Shown piece by piece: positions 14,387 through 26,836 of a stretch of 64,000 nucleotides of DNA (the stretch's first letter is position 1; each line of letters opens with the position of its first letter). Below the pieces are notes generated by a model. It was not told where the DNA came from. It did no database searches and worked only from the letters and a program-made list of their open reading frames with translations. Origin of the DNA: Brachionus koreanus (Eukaryota; Rotifera; Eurotatoria; Ploima; Brachionidae); assembly GCA_016987375.1 (NCBI GenBank), contig PJRA01000160.1, positions 1,516,447 through 1,580,446 on the forward strand. The letters are read 5' to 3'. Position numbers and translations under genes: made by a program.

Positions 14387-14619
14387 TTAACACTCAAAAA
14401 CCGGATAACTTTTTTGACTCTTATTTAAATCTTTTTTAATACTTTTTTTCAATGAAAATAAAATTATTTTNNNNNNNNNNNNNNNNNNNNNNNNNNNNNN
14501 NNNNNNNNNNTATGATTGAAAAAAAAATTATAAAAAAATGATTAAATTTATTGAATAAAAAACAAAAAAAGGAAGTTACAAAAGGGGTTCAAAAGACCCC
14601 TCCGGTTTTTGAGTGTTAA
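14387..14619. mobile_element. piggyBac-type MITE, TTAA-flanked, containing the assembly gap
   Basis: TTAA at 14387-14390 and 14616-14619 bracket perfect terminal inverted repeats CACTCAAAAACCGGA. A GGGGTTCAAAAGACCCC palindrome lies just inside the right end. TTAA targets with CACT-starting ends and a GGGGT/ACCCC subterminal palindrome are typical of non-autonomous piggyBac elements. There is no coding capacity. A run of 40 N hides the middle, so the true length is unknown. Confidence 0.75.
14471..14510. other. Assembly gap (40 N)
   Basis: Forty N characters lie inside the MITE. Its palindromic structure probably caused the break in assembly. Confidence 1.
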
Positions 14620-15235
14620 ATAAAAGAAAGTTCGGTCATCAAAGTGTTTCTTCTATTCGAAAATATTTTTTTCTAAAAAGTGACTCAAATTAAAGAAATT
14701 TATTCATTTATTCTTCTATTTGAAACAAGAAGATACATGTTTTACATGGCAGACGACTGGTGATTTTTATTCTAAACAATCACATTTTTTGAGAAAAACA
14801 ACTTAAAAAAACGGAAATTTTTGAAGAACTAACAAGTTTCTTCTATTTATGGTTACTTGTATTTGATGAAATACGGTAATTATAAAGAATGAAAGAGCAA
14901 AGTTACTTTACTTAGATATTTTTCGCCCCAAAAATTAAAATTTGTAAGTAGAAAACTTATAGCTCGTTTTGTAAAATAGTTTTGATAAATAAAAAACAGG
15001 TATTTTTACCAATAGATTAAACAATTATTAAGATATTGTAATATAATTAAAATAATACCAATTTAATGTGTTTTGAGTTTAAAAAAAAAATTTTTGTTAG
15101 TAGGCAATTAATAGCTTGTTATGTAGGGTATTTTTGACCGATCAAAACAAGAATATTTTTGCGTAACAAAAAAAATGGGATTATTTTTAGTTTTTAAAAA
15201 TAAAAGATAAAAAAAGTGGCAAGCATTCAAAAAAT

Positions 15236-15372
15236 TCTGACTGACTGGTGATCGGTGGCACCACGAGTCAGTCGTTTTTTTTAAATTAGAAAATAAATAT
15301 TTCAAAAGCTGATTATAGCAGCTAAAAACAGTTTTATTTATAGTGAAAAGTTCTAGTGTCAAAGCGTAGAGA
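15236..15372. repeat. Dispersed repeat copy A with 12-bp hairpin
   Basis: Homologous, with indels, to 59714-59842. Both copies contain a GACTGACTGGTG-like arm facing CACGAGTCAGTC, then a related AT-rich tract ending in CTAGTG and GCGTA. This shows they share an ancestor. The element type is unknown. An overlapping 107-codon minus-strand reading frame is not considered real. Confidence 0.6.
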
Positions 15373-17907
15373 TCTCCGCTTGTGCTAGAAAAAAATTTCA
15401 AATTTATTCTGATAGATCTCGACAAGACCATAAATTTTTTAAAAGGATTATGTAACTTTAGTAAACTAATTTAGCCTTCAATTTTTTCAATAAAAATTGA
15501 ATACTCGCACTTTTGTTTATAAATTCGAAAAGAAAATCTCAAAATATAGCCCAAAGTAGGGCTTTGGTGTTAAATATTTTTTCCAATTTTATAATTAATT
15601 TTGGAAAATTGACTAGAATTTTTTCACGTGAATACAATTTGAATTTATAGATTTGGAGCTGAAATCTTATAAAAGTTAGAATTAATTTTTTTATTTATTT
15701 TTCATTTTACGTTATCTTAAATAATCAATCATTTCATCTTTATCTAACTCTTTTTTCGAAATAATTTTATTTGATAATATAAACTTGGTTTTAATGCAAA
15801 AATTTTTTTTTTACTTTTTTTGGAGAAAATGTTATTAAATTTAGTAAATTTTCTAATTATAATTTTAAATTAAATCCAATTTAGAACAATAAATGAATGG
15901 TATAATTGCAAGTTAACGATAGACAGGTGTTAAAGGTTGACCCCATTAGAGTTGAATTATGATTTAAAAAATTTCATTATTTTGAAATCAAATTAAATAA
16001 GCTAGTCAAAATAATATTTTGAAATTCACCCGTTTTTACAGTTTTTCAGTCTAAGTTAAAAATGCAACAAATATATCACTTAAAAGAGTAAATGATTTTG
16101 AATAAGTTAGGATGATCTAGGAAATAAATTAATTTGTTTTTATTTGAAGACAACTATTTAAAATGTAGGACTATCTAAGACTATCTAAGTCATAGAACAA
16201 ATCCAAAAATCTAACAAAAACTATGTTTATATGCACAATACAAACTATCAATAAGTTCCAAAATTTAAAGCATTTGCTAAATTGTTATGATATTATTTTT
16301 TAATTGAATTTTGTGCAGAGAATCATGGTTCACCCTAAATCACTTAATGTAAAATAACTTTAATGTTAATTAATCTTAACTCAAATATAGGACTTAAAAA
16401 TTGATGTTAAAATAATTCAGATAAAAAAAATTTTTCAAATCCCAAGTAGAAAATTTATTGCTGATTAGAACAAAAATATTAATAAAAGTTGTTCTTGGAA
16501 AAATTTATCCGCTTTTGAAATTAAATCCTAAACCTACTTTAAAAGTCTTCTCTCGAAAGACTTTTAAAAACACTAATTTTTAATCATTTTTTAATTATAC
16601 TCTTCGGCGATTTTCTTGCTTTTTGATAAAACCCTGATAAATGTTTGTAAAAATCATTATGTTTCTTAAACTAGTCTAAATATTTTGCCAATCAATCTTT
16701 AATTTGAGTTTTTTTTTACTTGCTGATAAAATGTAAAAAATCTAAAAGTCTTTTCATATAAAGAATTAATTTATCAAAAAAGTTTTATAAGTAAGCAAAT
16801 AAATTGACTAAATAAATTCTTACTGACTAATTAAAACATATTTCGAATACAATTTTTTAAGGAGTTTTATTAAAAGCTTGTTTCCTACTGAAGTTAATTA
16901 TTATCTTTTATTATTACAGCTGGAAAAATTTTTAAAATGTATCAGGCAAAAAATTGATATTTCTTAATCAGTTTTTAAGTTTAAATTTTTAGTCTTAAGT
17001 TAGACATTCTAGATTTTTCAAACAAGCCTCTACTTTCACGAGTTAGCATTTTTTTATGAAATAGTGACATGAGACTTAAATCAAACCTTCAAGATAAAAA
17101 GTAACCATTGTTGATCTCAAAACAAAAAAGAACAACCACACTGCAAAAACAAGCATAAAGATGGGTCAAACATTTTAAGTAAATCATCAAAAGAATCCGT
17201 AATTTCGCGTATGATATTGATACCATCTGAAAGCCGCTCTCGGTCATTCTCTAAAATTCGGGTCTATGTAGCAATACATTTTGAAAAAGACTACCATAGA
17301 TTTGATTTGATCCTCGGGTTAAAACCCAACTTACATAATAAGTGGAATGTGTAAATCCATTATGTTCTAGGGACAGTTGAAGAAAGAAGAATAAAAGGAT
17401 TCTAAAAGAGGCCAAGATTATTTTACATTTAACATGTCTTATTTTTTTTCTAAACTTAAGATAAAATCAATAGTCCGGTAATCAGCTCAAATAATTCAAT
17501 TTTTGACTTTTATAATTAAAATTTAATAAAGATTTTTTTTTTATTAATATATATATATATACAAATATGTTTAATAATAAAGATATATTTCAGTTAGTTT
17601 TTTTTAATTTCCAAAAATTTATTTTATTCTAGAATAACAATTGATAAAAAAAATATCACTACATTAAAAAATTATTTTTAAGCAATCATTGATTAATTTA
17701 CCATGTCATTCATTTTAAAATATATCAAATATATGAATTTTTTTGATAATTTTATTTATAAAAATAGCTATCTAAATATCCACATTAAATTTTTATATAA
17801 TTCATTATCTAGACTGAAATTATTTAATGTCAATTATATTACAAAATTTTAAAGATAGCTTAATAAAATTAAAGAAGATACAAATTAAAAATAATTCAGA
17901 AATATCC
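15373..17907. other. Intergenic, no gene seen
   Basis: AT-rich DNA without supported coding sequence. Minor features: a 10-bp unit GACTATCTAA repeated twice near 16169, and a (TA)n run at 17548-17561. The stretch 17100-17400 is less AT-rich and could be decayed repeat, but I could not assign it. Confidence 0.5.
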
Positions 17908-19086
17908 TCATTTGCTTTTATTTTTATTTTTTATCAATTTTTTAAAATTCTTTCTAAATTTTCGGTTTAAAGCGATATAGACTAGTGGACTGAGAACATT
18001 TTCAATGTAAAATAAAAAATACAAAAATTTCAAATATGGTAAGATTCCAGTAGCAATCAAAACAAACGGAAGGGTTGATAGCCAAATAATAACAGAGAGC
18101 TTTTCAAATGGTTATTAATTTTTAAAATTAAAAATAAATTCTTATCTTACCATTATTGAAATTTTGGTTAAAGCTTTTGTTGAAGAATTACGCTGTCTCA
18201 CAATTTTTTGTGGTCTTTTCATTTCTTTATCGATTGTTCCATTAAAGTCGGTTTGAACCGAAACACTTGATTGATTTTTTTGTAAAGAATTGTACGAATT
18301 AACAGTTTCGGCATTATCAACAATAGGTTCATATATTTTTTCTTTTTTGTAATTTTGATTGTTTATCATAAGTTGTCTTTCAGAATTAGATGAGAATCTT
18401 GATCGATGAAATGTTATTTTACAATAAAAGGATGAGCTGATTATAGCAGTTGAAATGAAAAAAAATGTAGACAAAATTACATTTAAATAATTCAAAAGCT
18501 TTCTTATTGAAAATTTTCTATCTTTCAAATTTGATACTCTATATTTTTCTGAAATGCAGTTTGATTCTAGTTTGATTTCAGTCAGGTAATTTGAGGCTGA
18601 AAAACAAAAGAAAAAAATATAAACTATCCATATTATCTTATTTATATTTTTTTCCAATGCTTTGTAATACTGTGGTTTACAAACTGCAAAATATCTTTCT
18701 AATGATATTACACTGATAATAAAGAGGTTCATATATATTAAAGAATCTTTTAAATGCTCCATTATTTTTATAGCCAAGATAGATATATTGAATTGCCAAA
18801 CACGAAAAAATATTGTGTATGGAACGAAAATGAATGAGAGAATAAGATTTATTATTGATAGAAGATAAATGGCTAGATTGTTCACTTGATTTTTGCTGCG
18901 ATTTAATGTTGGATAGCGAAAGCTCTTTTTTTTTCTTCTATAAAAATGTTTCCAGACTAATAGAAAATTGGTACATGAGCCAATAATGAAAAATAAGCTT
19001 AAAATTAGTGTTGTAATTAAATTGTCGATTAGTTTTGCTTTATCAGAAATCGAACAATGCTTAAAGCTTGAATTACTCAAAAACAT
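17908..19086 (-). CDS. Class A (rhodopsin-like) GPCR, two exons
   Basis: Exon 1 is 19086-18151 and exon 2 is 18099-17908. The 51-bp intron 18150-18100 has a GTAAGA donor and an AAAG acceptor and joins in phase 0, giving 375 residues. Seven hydrophobic segments are visible. TM1 carries GSCTNFLLVW. TM3 ends VISLERYFAVCKP, so ERY stands for DRY. TM6 is VIIWLSTLPF in place of CWxP, and TM7 is NVLSPLVYIAL, a degenerate NPxxY. The third loop is long and polar. The usual Cys at the top of TM3 is not seen, although ECL2 has one. Ligand unknown; an orphan, possibly peptide-type receptor. A frame-wide start at TTG six bases earlier was rejected in favour of the ATG, which lies 20 nt after an acceptor-like TTTTAG. 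Confidence 0.85.
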
Positions 19087-19106
19087 CTTCAAATACCTCT
19101 AGATCT

Positions 19107-22100
19107 CTAAAATTTTTACCAAGTAAAAATTAAACCACACATAAGAATTGAAAAAATTGAAAAAAAATAAAATAAATATTAAAAATCTCTAATTTTAACA
19201 AAAATATATATAAATATTTTTTTGATTAATTTTTATAAGATTTAAAGGCATTTCTAAATTATCCTTCAATAAAAAATAATCAAAATGATAAAAAGGTAGA
19301 AAATGATCCATAATGGAAAATCAAATTTTTTAAATTTATTTTGATAATTGATATAATAAGTATATAATTTTTTATAATTCTAATAACTCTTAAAAAGTCA
19401 TTTTTTGTTATATATAATTTTTTAAATAAAATTGCACACTTTCAAATATTTTCATTAAATTTGAAAATTTTAATATCAGCTAAATAAGAGCTATTTTCAA
19501 TTTCAAAATTGAAAAAAAAAATCTATTGAATTTTAGTTATTGAAAGATGCGTACTTAATGATTAAATATTAATTTTTGAATATTTAAAAAGAGTTATCGA
19601 TTATTTATGCACTATTTGTTCTATGCCAAACTATTTTTTAATTTATTTTTAATATCTTTTTTACTGAAAAATCAATAAAATCTGATTCAATAAAGATTTT
19701 AAATGTTTATAATTTTCGATTTTAGAAAATTTTTCTTCAAAACGTGTCACTTATCTATATCATCTATTTACAAATTGCCCCACCAAGTTTGAATTTGATT
19801 CAACATTGTGATTTTGAGTCTTAAAATAATAATTAAATAATTTATTTTTTTTTTAAGAAATATTTTTGTTAATAATAAAGAAATGATGATTTTAAAAAAT
19901 ATAATTGCCGATTATCAAAAGGAAAGAATTAATTTAATTTTTTAAATTTCGAAATAATTTGTAAATTCAATATATTGAATAAATAAAATTTTTCTTTAAA
20001 TATTAATAATAAAAATATTGATTCTTTTTCACCTGAAAAAAATTCTCACTAAAATAAATATTTAATGTTAACAAACGGAGCGCACAAATATTCGAAACAC
20101 TATTATTCAAGAGAAAATTTTCAATAATTTATTAACTATTGATTCTAATAAATAAAAATTATTAGGAATAGCAGCTAAATTATTTCTTCTAAAATTGAAC
20201 TTAATTAGCTAAAACTATTAGATTAAATTTTTCGCATTTAATATCGAAAAAATTGAATAGTTATTTAGACACAATTTTTTTTATAAATTTTGCGTATGCC
20301 TATAAATGTTAGTTAATTAAAATAATTAAACAATAGTTGAATATAATGATTGTTTTGGGTACAGTCAGTGACGGCCACTGGACCCCCGTAACTAGGTGTT
20401 GACATTCTTGATTGCACCAGGAGGAAAGTTTTTTTCTTAAAAACAATACTTTTATCTATCCAATTTTTAAGTTTGAAGTTTTTTTAAAATTTTATTTTTG
20501 TACACGGCCATCAAAACAGCCAACACCAAGTTTTGCCGGTCCAGTAGTCGTCACTGACGGTACCCAACACTAATATTTTTATGCATTTTGCGAACAACCA
20601 TTTTAAAATTCTAAAATTAAAAATATTCCAGTAATTATCCATATTTTTTCTAAGGTTTTAAAAATGAAAACAAAAAAAATAATGTATCTTTGAGATTTCT
20701 ACGGAAAATTATAATTATTAAAAATTAAATCTATATTTAAGAAAAAATCAATTTATTAATAATATTTAGCATAACTCGAATCATATTTAAAAAAAAAAGA
20801 TGGCTAAATATTCTTATTTATTTTGTCATAAAAAGCAATATTTTTTTAATTGAGATATAACATAAATCTATAATCTAAAAATTGAATTAAATAAATCAAA
20901 TCACTTTTAAAGATCAAATATTTCATTTGATCATCAATTTAATGTGTCTTACTAGTAAGCACACCATAAAATAGATACAATTAAATAGCGTTCTTGCATA
21001 TCCTCAAAACAAACACACTATAGTTATTATCATGAAACTGTCCAAACTGCTCTTTTTTTTAATTTTTTTAATTATTAAGTTTTTCAAAGTTTAATAAGTT
21101 TTTAAAAAAAAGTAATTTAAATTCAATTAAAAATGAAATAAATTTTCAGAATAAAATTTTTGAGCAAAAAGAGCAAATTAAAAACTGACCAAAAATTTTG
21201 CGATTTAATTTGAATATTAAAAAAAAATAAATTAACTAACTAATAATTTTCGGACATATTTCAAAAATTACTTTTTTATTTTTACTATTTGATTTGATAT
21301 GATAAAGATATAAAAATTCTCTTATAATACTTAAGAGACATCTTAAAAAAATACCTAATTATGTTTTAAAATTATCGATAATTTCTTAAATAATGAATTA
21401 TTAAATGAATAAACTATTTTTGAATTTTTTTTTAAATTGAGCTTTATTCCAATAATATGATTAAAAACAACTCTTTTATCTATCCAATTTTATGCCTTAT
21501 AAAATTGTAATATTTATACCAAAGTAAGTACATAAGATTAAGAATTTAAAGAAAAATATTTTTTGAGTTGGATAATTTGAGATTAGTTTTTTTTAATTTA
21601 AAAATTAAGCAAAAAACGAGAAAATGAAAAAATTTAAATAAATGATAATACATTCAAGAGGATTTACTTATTAATTAAATAGAAAACTTATAAATTAACT
21701 TAACTTGAGCTGTAAATAATTTTTTTCAAAAACATCCATAGAAAATATTGTAAATTTCACTTAAAAAAGAAGAATGGAATTTTCATTTGTATTACATTTT
21801 TTAAACTAACAATTTTAAAAAGCTTAATTTTGGTATTCAGTCAAAAATTATAAGTTGAAATATTTTCTCAGTAAAAATTTCTATTATAATTATTATATCT
21901 ATAAAAAATTGAATGCTTGACATTTTGCTTTTTAGAGATTAAAATATTAGCAAAAATTTGATTTAGAAATTTATTTTTATCTAAATAGTTTATTTGACAA
22001 ATAAGATAATAAATATTTAATACATACCTATTTTAATTTATTAAAAAAATTAGAAAAATAAATCTATAAATCAATATATGAAAATGAAAAAAAAATCTTA

Positions 22101-23139
22101 AGCAAAAAACTTATAAGCTAATTATTGTGAATTCCCATATTTTGAATATTATTCAGTTTGTTATGATTTTAGAGAATTAATGAACAATTTTTTTAAGAAA
22201 ATTATTTTAATTTTCAAACAAAAAATTTTATCTTAATATATTCTTAAATTTTCCCGATTTTTCTAAAATTAGGAAAGATTGACGCTTGAATGAAATTGAT
22301 AATCAAAAATAGCTTAATCACAACAAGCATGAAAAAATTTAAGCATAAATTTTGAATATATTCACTTCAAATGTTAGAAAAATTTAAACTAATCGATCTT
22401 AAATATATTTATTTGGTTTAAGACTCTGACAAAAATTTACTCCAAAATTCAGTACCATATTTTCAAAATTTTAAGTATGCATCCAATTTTTTTGTTAATT
22501 TCTTTTAAAAAATAAAAAGCACTTTTCTATTTTTGGAAAGAAAGAATGAATTTCTGTATGATTAATTCCATTAACTAAATTAACATTTTCAAATTATTTT
22601 ATCATTTTAAAAATAACTTTATTTAATTGTCAAAATTTTCTTCAAAAAAAAACAATTTTAAAAACTTTAAAAACGTTCAATTTTCAAAATTTCTAACTTT
22701 TAAAAGCCCAAACCTACAACACTAATAAATATATTCTGGAATATTCTTTTTGCGGAAAAGCTCACGTTTTCTTTCCTTTAGAACTCAATTTTTCAATTGC
22801 AATTGACAAATAACTAAGTCAATTAATAGTTTTAGAAACCAGAAACTGTACCCACAGTCAGCGATATTTTTTAAATTTAAACTAATGATAGTGATGTATA
22901 AAAAATCAGTTATTCATAAAAGATTACAATTTTTGATTAATTATTAATTTTTAATGTTCATCATTTTATCTTTATTTCTTTATTTTGAATATAATTTCAA
23001 ATGCAGCATTAAATAATTTTCAATCAGTTTGAAATTTGAAAATTTTATAAAATTTTTTACAAAATTGATTCATGGAATTATAAAAATATTTATTTAGCTG
23101 ATATTTCTCTTTTTAATTTTTGAGTATTTATACCTTTAA
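19107..23139. other. Intergenic, AT-rich, one MITE-like element
   Basis: No gene is supported. The only structured item is the inverted-repeat element at 20351-20570. A segment of about 30 bp from inside it (CTTTTATCTATCCAATTTT) recurs near 21470. Confidence 0.5.
20351..20570. mobile_element. 220-bp element with about 50-bp imperfect terminal inverted repeats
   Basis: The left end (20351-20401) and the reverse complement of the right end (20521-20570) align over about 50 bp with few mismatches. Both carry TTGGGTAC, GTCAGTGACG and ACTGGACC blocks and end in GGTGTTG. There is no open reading frame. It behaves like a MITE or foldback element. The ends resemble the GTGTTGG ends of the element at 59192-59408. 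The superfamily is undetermined because no clear target duplication was found. Confidence 0.65.
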
Positions 23140-23700
23140 TAAGATGGAATCTGACCTCCCAGGTTATCATTATTATACACCCTTTAGAGTTCGGCATCCG
23201 ATAATAAGAAAACACCTCTGGAATACTCGGAGAAAATGATTCAGAGCAGGAACATGATCAGAATAATACCGTTGTATCGACAAAACTTGTTCTAAGATGA
23301 GACCATTTCATTTTCAAAGTCCAATATTCAGGACATTTTTGAGCCAAAAACTTTTCTATAAAACCTGTAGTTTAAAAAGTAAGACAATGGGTAGAACACT
23401 TCAAAGAAGTTTTAAATACGAAATAGAATAATCCATATAGTCCATAAATCCTGAACTTTATACTTTAAGCACTGTCGTCGAGATTAACATTGAACCACTA
23501 AGTAAAAAGGAAATATAGGTGACTAGTGGCGAATAATGATATTTGTACCTAAGCAAGGTTTTCTGTAGCGTAATTCTTAATTGAATTAGATGCATAAGCA
23601 CTAAAAAAGATATCCTTATAACCATCGATGACAAACAAATCGAGCACGAAAATCACATACAGGTTATAGAGGAAAAAATCCTCGCATTAATGTATTTTTT
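23140..23700 (+). pseudogene. Decayed RTE-type LINE fragment
   Basis: Short stretches in different frames resemble pieces of RTE-clade LINE polyproteins: RQWVEHFKEVLNT near 23381, VEINIEPLSKKEI near 23476, and a K-x-ITIDDKQIEHENH piece near 23610. Stops, frameshifts and missing intervening domains show it is dead and internally deleted. The clade is recalled from family patterns, not from a search. Confidence 0.5.
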
Positions 23701-25144
23701 TTTAGTTTTCAAGATTCTTGGGTGTTGTGAAATTCAAAAACAAAAACTCTTCGTTTGATAAAAAATTTATTAGATAAAAACTTTCAAAAAAGTGCAACAT
23801 ACTTTGTTGCATATTTCTTGCCTTAAACAAAATTTTTACTCTCTTAGGAAATCAAATCAATAATCAACTAAAATCTTGTTGATTTTTTTATTTTTTGCCG
23901 TTTTCTTACATAAAAAGAAATTGTTTTAGATAAAAAAGGTGCAACAAAGTAAATTTTGCTTTTTAATTTTTTACTATATATTTTTTTAAATGTTTTTTAT
24001 TTTAGTATATTTCAATTAATCTAAAAAGAAACAATTTTTGTTTCGTTTGTATCTTAATTTCACAATAGCAGATTGTTTCTTAAAAAAATTTAAAATTTTA
24101 TTTAATAAAATTGCAAAACATTTCATTTTTAAATTAAATAATTATTTTTTTCAAAAATATCAATTTTATTTTAACAAAATTCACTTTACAAAATTATAAA
24201 GGGAAAAAAATCTTCTATAAAAACTATAAGAATAAAATTTGTTGTCAAATTGATTGCATTTTTTTATAGTTTAGTTTTTTAGTTTTTTTAAAAGTTTTTG
24301 ATTGCTTTAAAACTGTTTAAATTTTGTAATTTCTCACATATTGCCAACATTCTCATTTCAGTTCTTTGCATTTGCTCGAAATTTGATTCTTCAGACAAAA
24401 CAACATTTTAAATCTCATACTTATTTTTTTTTAAACAAATCGACTGTTGCATCAATTAGTTCACCTAAGAATAAGTAAGCAATCTAATAAGGTTGGTTGA
24501 AATCAGACATTTCTTGAAAAAAAACCCGAAATAAAATTTAAAATTTTTATTCTTGGAGCAGGAGATAATGGGCTCTAAGAAAAATTTGTTCAAGTCCAAA
24601 TGACATTAAGCTAATTGGAGATCTCAAATAGATCCGAAACAAAAAATTGACCCTTTTTTAGATTATTTTTTTGTGTTTTATGTTAAGAAAATAAAATCGA
24701 AAAAAATGGTTTAATATATTTATTTCACAATTTTGTGTAGAGGGTTAAATGGGTGAATTTTTGGAATTAAAAACTTGAGCTCTATTTACCTATTTACAAC
24801 AGAAATTTACCCCGTTAAAGATCAAAAGCTTATTTATTAACAAATGGGAAGATTTTTTTAATTTTGGATTTTTAACTAAACAATCAAATTAGGAAAAGAG
24901 GGAATTTAATTCCCTAAAAAAAAATTAAATATTTACAAATATCTAATTGAAGAAAATTAAATTATTTTAATTATAAAAAGATAAACATGTAAAAAAAGAA
25001 CTACAAATCAATGTAAAGAAGAAACCAATTAAATTTTAATTTAAGAGTTCATAAAACCAAATGAAAGCTTAATTATAAGATAAAATATTAAAAGTACAAA
25101 AAAGAACATCTTTAAAGGACAAAAATTAATTATAAAAAGTAACA
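23701..25144. other. Intergenic, nothing recognised
   Basis: AT-rich sequence with long T and A runs. A 7-bp TGCAACA/TGTTGCA mini-hairpin near 23802 is the only structure seen. Confidence 0.5.
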
Positions 25145-25597
25145 AAAATAAACATTTAACAAACGAGAAAAAATTCTATAATTTTTTGGTAAAACATAAA
25201 ACTTTATCACAGAAGAATTAAATATAAATTGGGGATTGATTTATCTAAAAAAAAATGTTAAAAAGCGAATGAAAAAATTTTTTTTTTAATAACCAGAGTC
25301 TTGTTCAATGTAATTGTGTAAGTTAGTTTGTGATCTTTGGCTTTAATACTCTTCATAATAGTTAATGTTTGGATTTTGGGAAATATCAGTAGTAGGTGGT
25401 GGACTAGTAAAAACTGTCTGCTGTGGAAATTGATTATATATGGGACTTTGATCGCCACCTAAAAAGTATCTATTATAGTATTGTGAATGCAAGATGTCCT
25501 TATTTTTGCAGCAATAGTCCACGTATGTACCGTTCATTTGATTGACTTTTACAGGTGTAGAGCATGGTACTTGCTTTTTGACATTTTGTGTTAGAAT
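25145..25597 (-). repeat. Left arm of about 450-bp inverted duplication
   Basis: The reverse complement of this segment matches 26381-26836. The coding part and most of the 3' flank are essentially identical, apart from A/T run lengths and a GATAAAG versus GAATAAG change. Similarity decays near 25145-25180. The spacer between the arms is about 780 bp. Confidence 0.9.
25343..25597 (-). pseudogene. Truncated inverted copy of the zinc-finger gene 3' end
   Basis: Encodes the same 84-residue C-terminal segment as the plus-strand copy, from ILTQNVKKQVPCSTP to the stop after NYYEEY, with no amino-acid difference. Upstream of 25597 the frame stays open but the sequence is unrelated and lacks the zinc finger, so this is a 5'-truncated copy. 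Identical protein in both copies points to a very recent duplication or gene conversion. Whether it is transcribed is unknown. Confidence 0.55.
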
Positions 25598-25788
25598 CAT
25601 TTTTCCTAAGAATTGGTAAATTCTATAGATCTTTTTAAATATGGAACTAGATATCGATAGACTTAAATGTTGATAATGGCTTAGAATAATGCTCAAGTAC
25701 TTTTTTTGTTTCAAAAATGATTTAAACAGAATCATATAAAATTTAAAAACATAAAAAGCAGTGTCTATATATTTTCATCAAAATAAAA

Positions 25789-25805
25789 ACAAGACTCTGG
25801 TTATT
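25789..25805 (+). repeat. Third copy of a 17-bp piece of the duplicated unit
   Basis: ACAAGACTCTGGTTATT also occurs in both arms, near 26673 on plus and near 25290 on minus. Here it lies in the spacer between the arms, which suggests that more than one rearrangement shaped this locus. Confidence 0.6.
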
Positions 25806-26099
25806 TAAAAAAATTGATTTATGGAAAAATAATCTCTTTTTTTTTAAAATTTTTAATTTGCAATCACATGCGTTAATAAAATTAAAAGAAAAACTAAAAT
25901 TACAGTGTTTTTTGAAATAAGAAAGCGATGACATTAAGATTTTTTGAAAAGGAGGCCCACGTTGCTAAAAGCACGGTTTCAAAACCCCTTAATTTGACTC
26001 TAAAAACCAACACTCTCATACCATTAGTCCTATTTTTAAAAATTATTTTTAGGCCTAAGAATTTTTTCCCTCTTTATTTACAATAACATTGCATTTGAA

Positions 26100-26634
26100 A
26101 TGCCCGTGCCAGATGACCGACAAAAAACAGCTAAGTCACCGACTCTGACTGGTACTGCAAAATGTGCGATATTTACTGTAATAGTCAGACTCAATTTCAT
26201 GTTCATTTAATTAGCCAAAAGCACAAATTAATGGAAAAGAAAACAATTGAAAATTCTAATGAATCACCAGACTGTACCATTAGTAAATTTACCACTGATC
26301 AAAATAATAAATATACAATCCAAATTTTGAAGGAACTAGATTAAAAAATAGGCCGCCCAATCAACAATCTTTTGGATGTATTCTAACACAAAATGTCAAA
26401 AAGCAAGTACCATGCTCTACACCTGTAAAAGTCAATCAAATGAACGGTACATACGTGGACTATTGCTGCAAAAATAAGGACATCTTGCATTCACAATACT
26501 ATAATAGATACTTTTTAGGTGGCGATCAAAGTCCCATATATAATCAATTTCCACAGCAGACAGTTTTTACTAGTCCACCACCTACTACTGATATTTCCCA
26601 AAATCCAAACATTAACTATTATGAAGAGTATTAA
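26100..26634 (+). pseudogene. Zinc-finger (U1/matrin-like C2H2) gene or pseudogene
   Basis: The segment DWYCKMCDIYCNSQTQFHVHL followed by SQKHKLM (about 26150-26240) fits the CxxC-x(12)-H-x(5)-H spacing of U1/matrin-type zinc fingers, which bind RNA or dsRNA. The frame stops at 26342. A second frame from about 26351 (RPPNQQSFGC) runs into ILTQNVKK and on to a stop at 26634, encoding a Gln/Asn/Pro-rich tail with YYEEY at the end. An upstream reading MPVPDDRQKTAKSPTL is one frame off the zinc finger. I could not join these pieces with GT-AG introns in phase, so a frameshifted pseudogene is more likely than a spliced gene. The tail duplicates the minus-strand copy at 25343-25597. Confidence 0.5.
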
Positions 26635-26836
26635 AGCCAAAGATCACAAACTAACTTACACAATTACATTGAACAAGACTCTGGTTATTAAAAAAAAAAA
26701 ATTTTTCATTCGCTTTTTAACATTTTTTTTTAGATAAATCAATCCCCAATTTATATTTAATTCTTCTGTGAATAAGTTTTATGTTTAACCAAAACAATAT
26801 AGAATTTTTTCTCGTTTGTTAAATATTTATAGTTAA
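26381..26836 (+). repeat. Right arm of about 450-bp inverted duplication
   Basis: Partner of 25145-25597. The match starts at TTCTAACAC and runs through the coding tail, the 3' flank and an ATAGAATTTTTTCTCG block. A transcript crossing both arms would fold into a long hairpin. Confidence 0.9.

Noticed and set aside
15108..15431. Minus-strand 107-codon open frame
   Set aside because: It overlaps the dispersed hairpin repeat, its translation is low-complexity, and no splice or start context supports it.
17100..17400. Less AT-rich stretch suspected to be LINE remnant
   Set aside because: Only a short RWVKHFK-like word resembles an RTE protein, and the remaining frames are full of stops, so it was not assigned.
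26519..26737. Plus-strand 72-codon frame, also present at 25258-25458 on minus
   Set aside because: Out-of-frame shadow of the duplicated tail that starts at GTG. It appears twice only because the DNA is duplicated.
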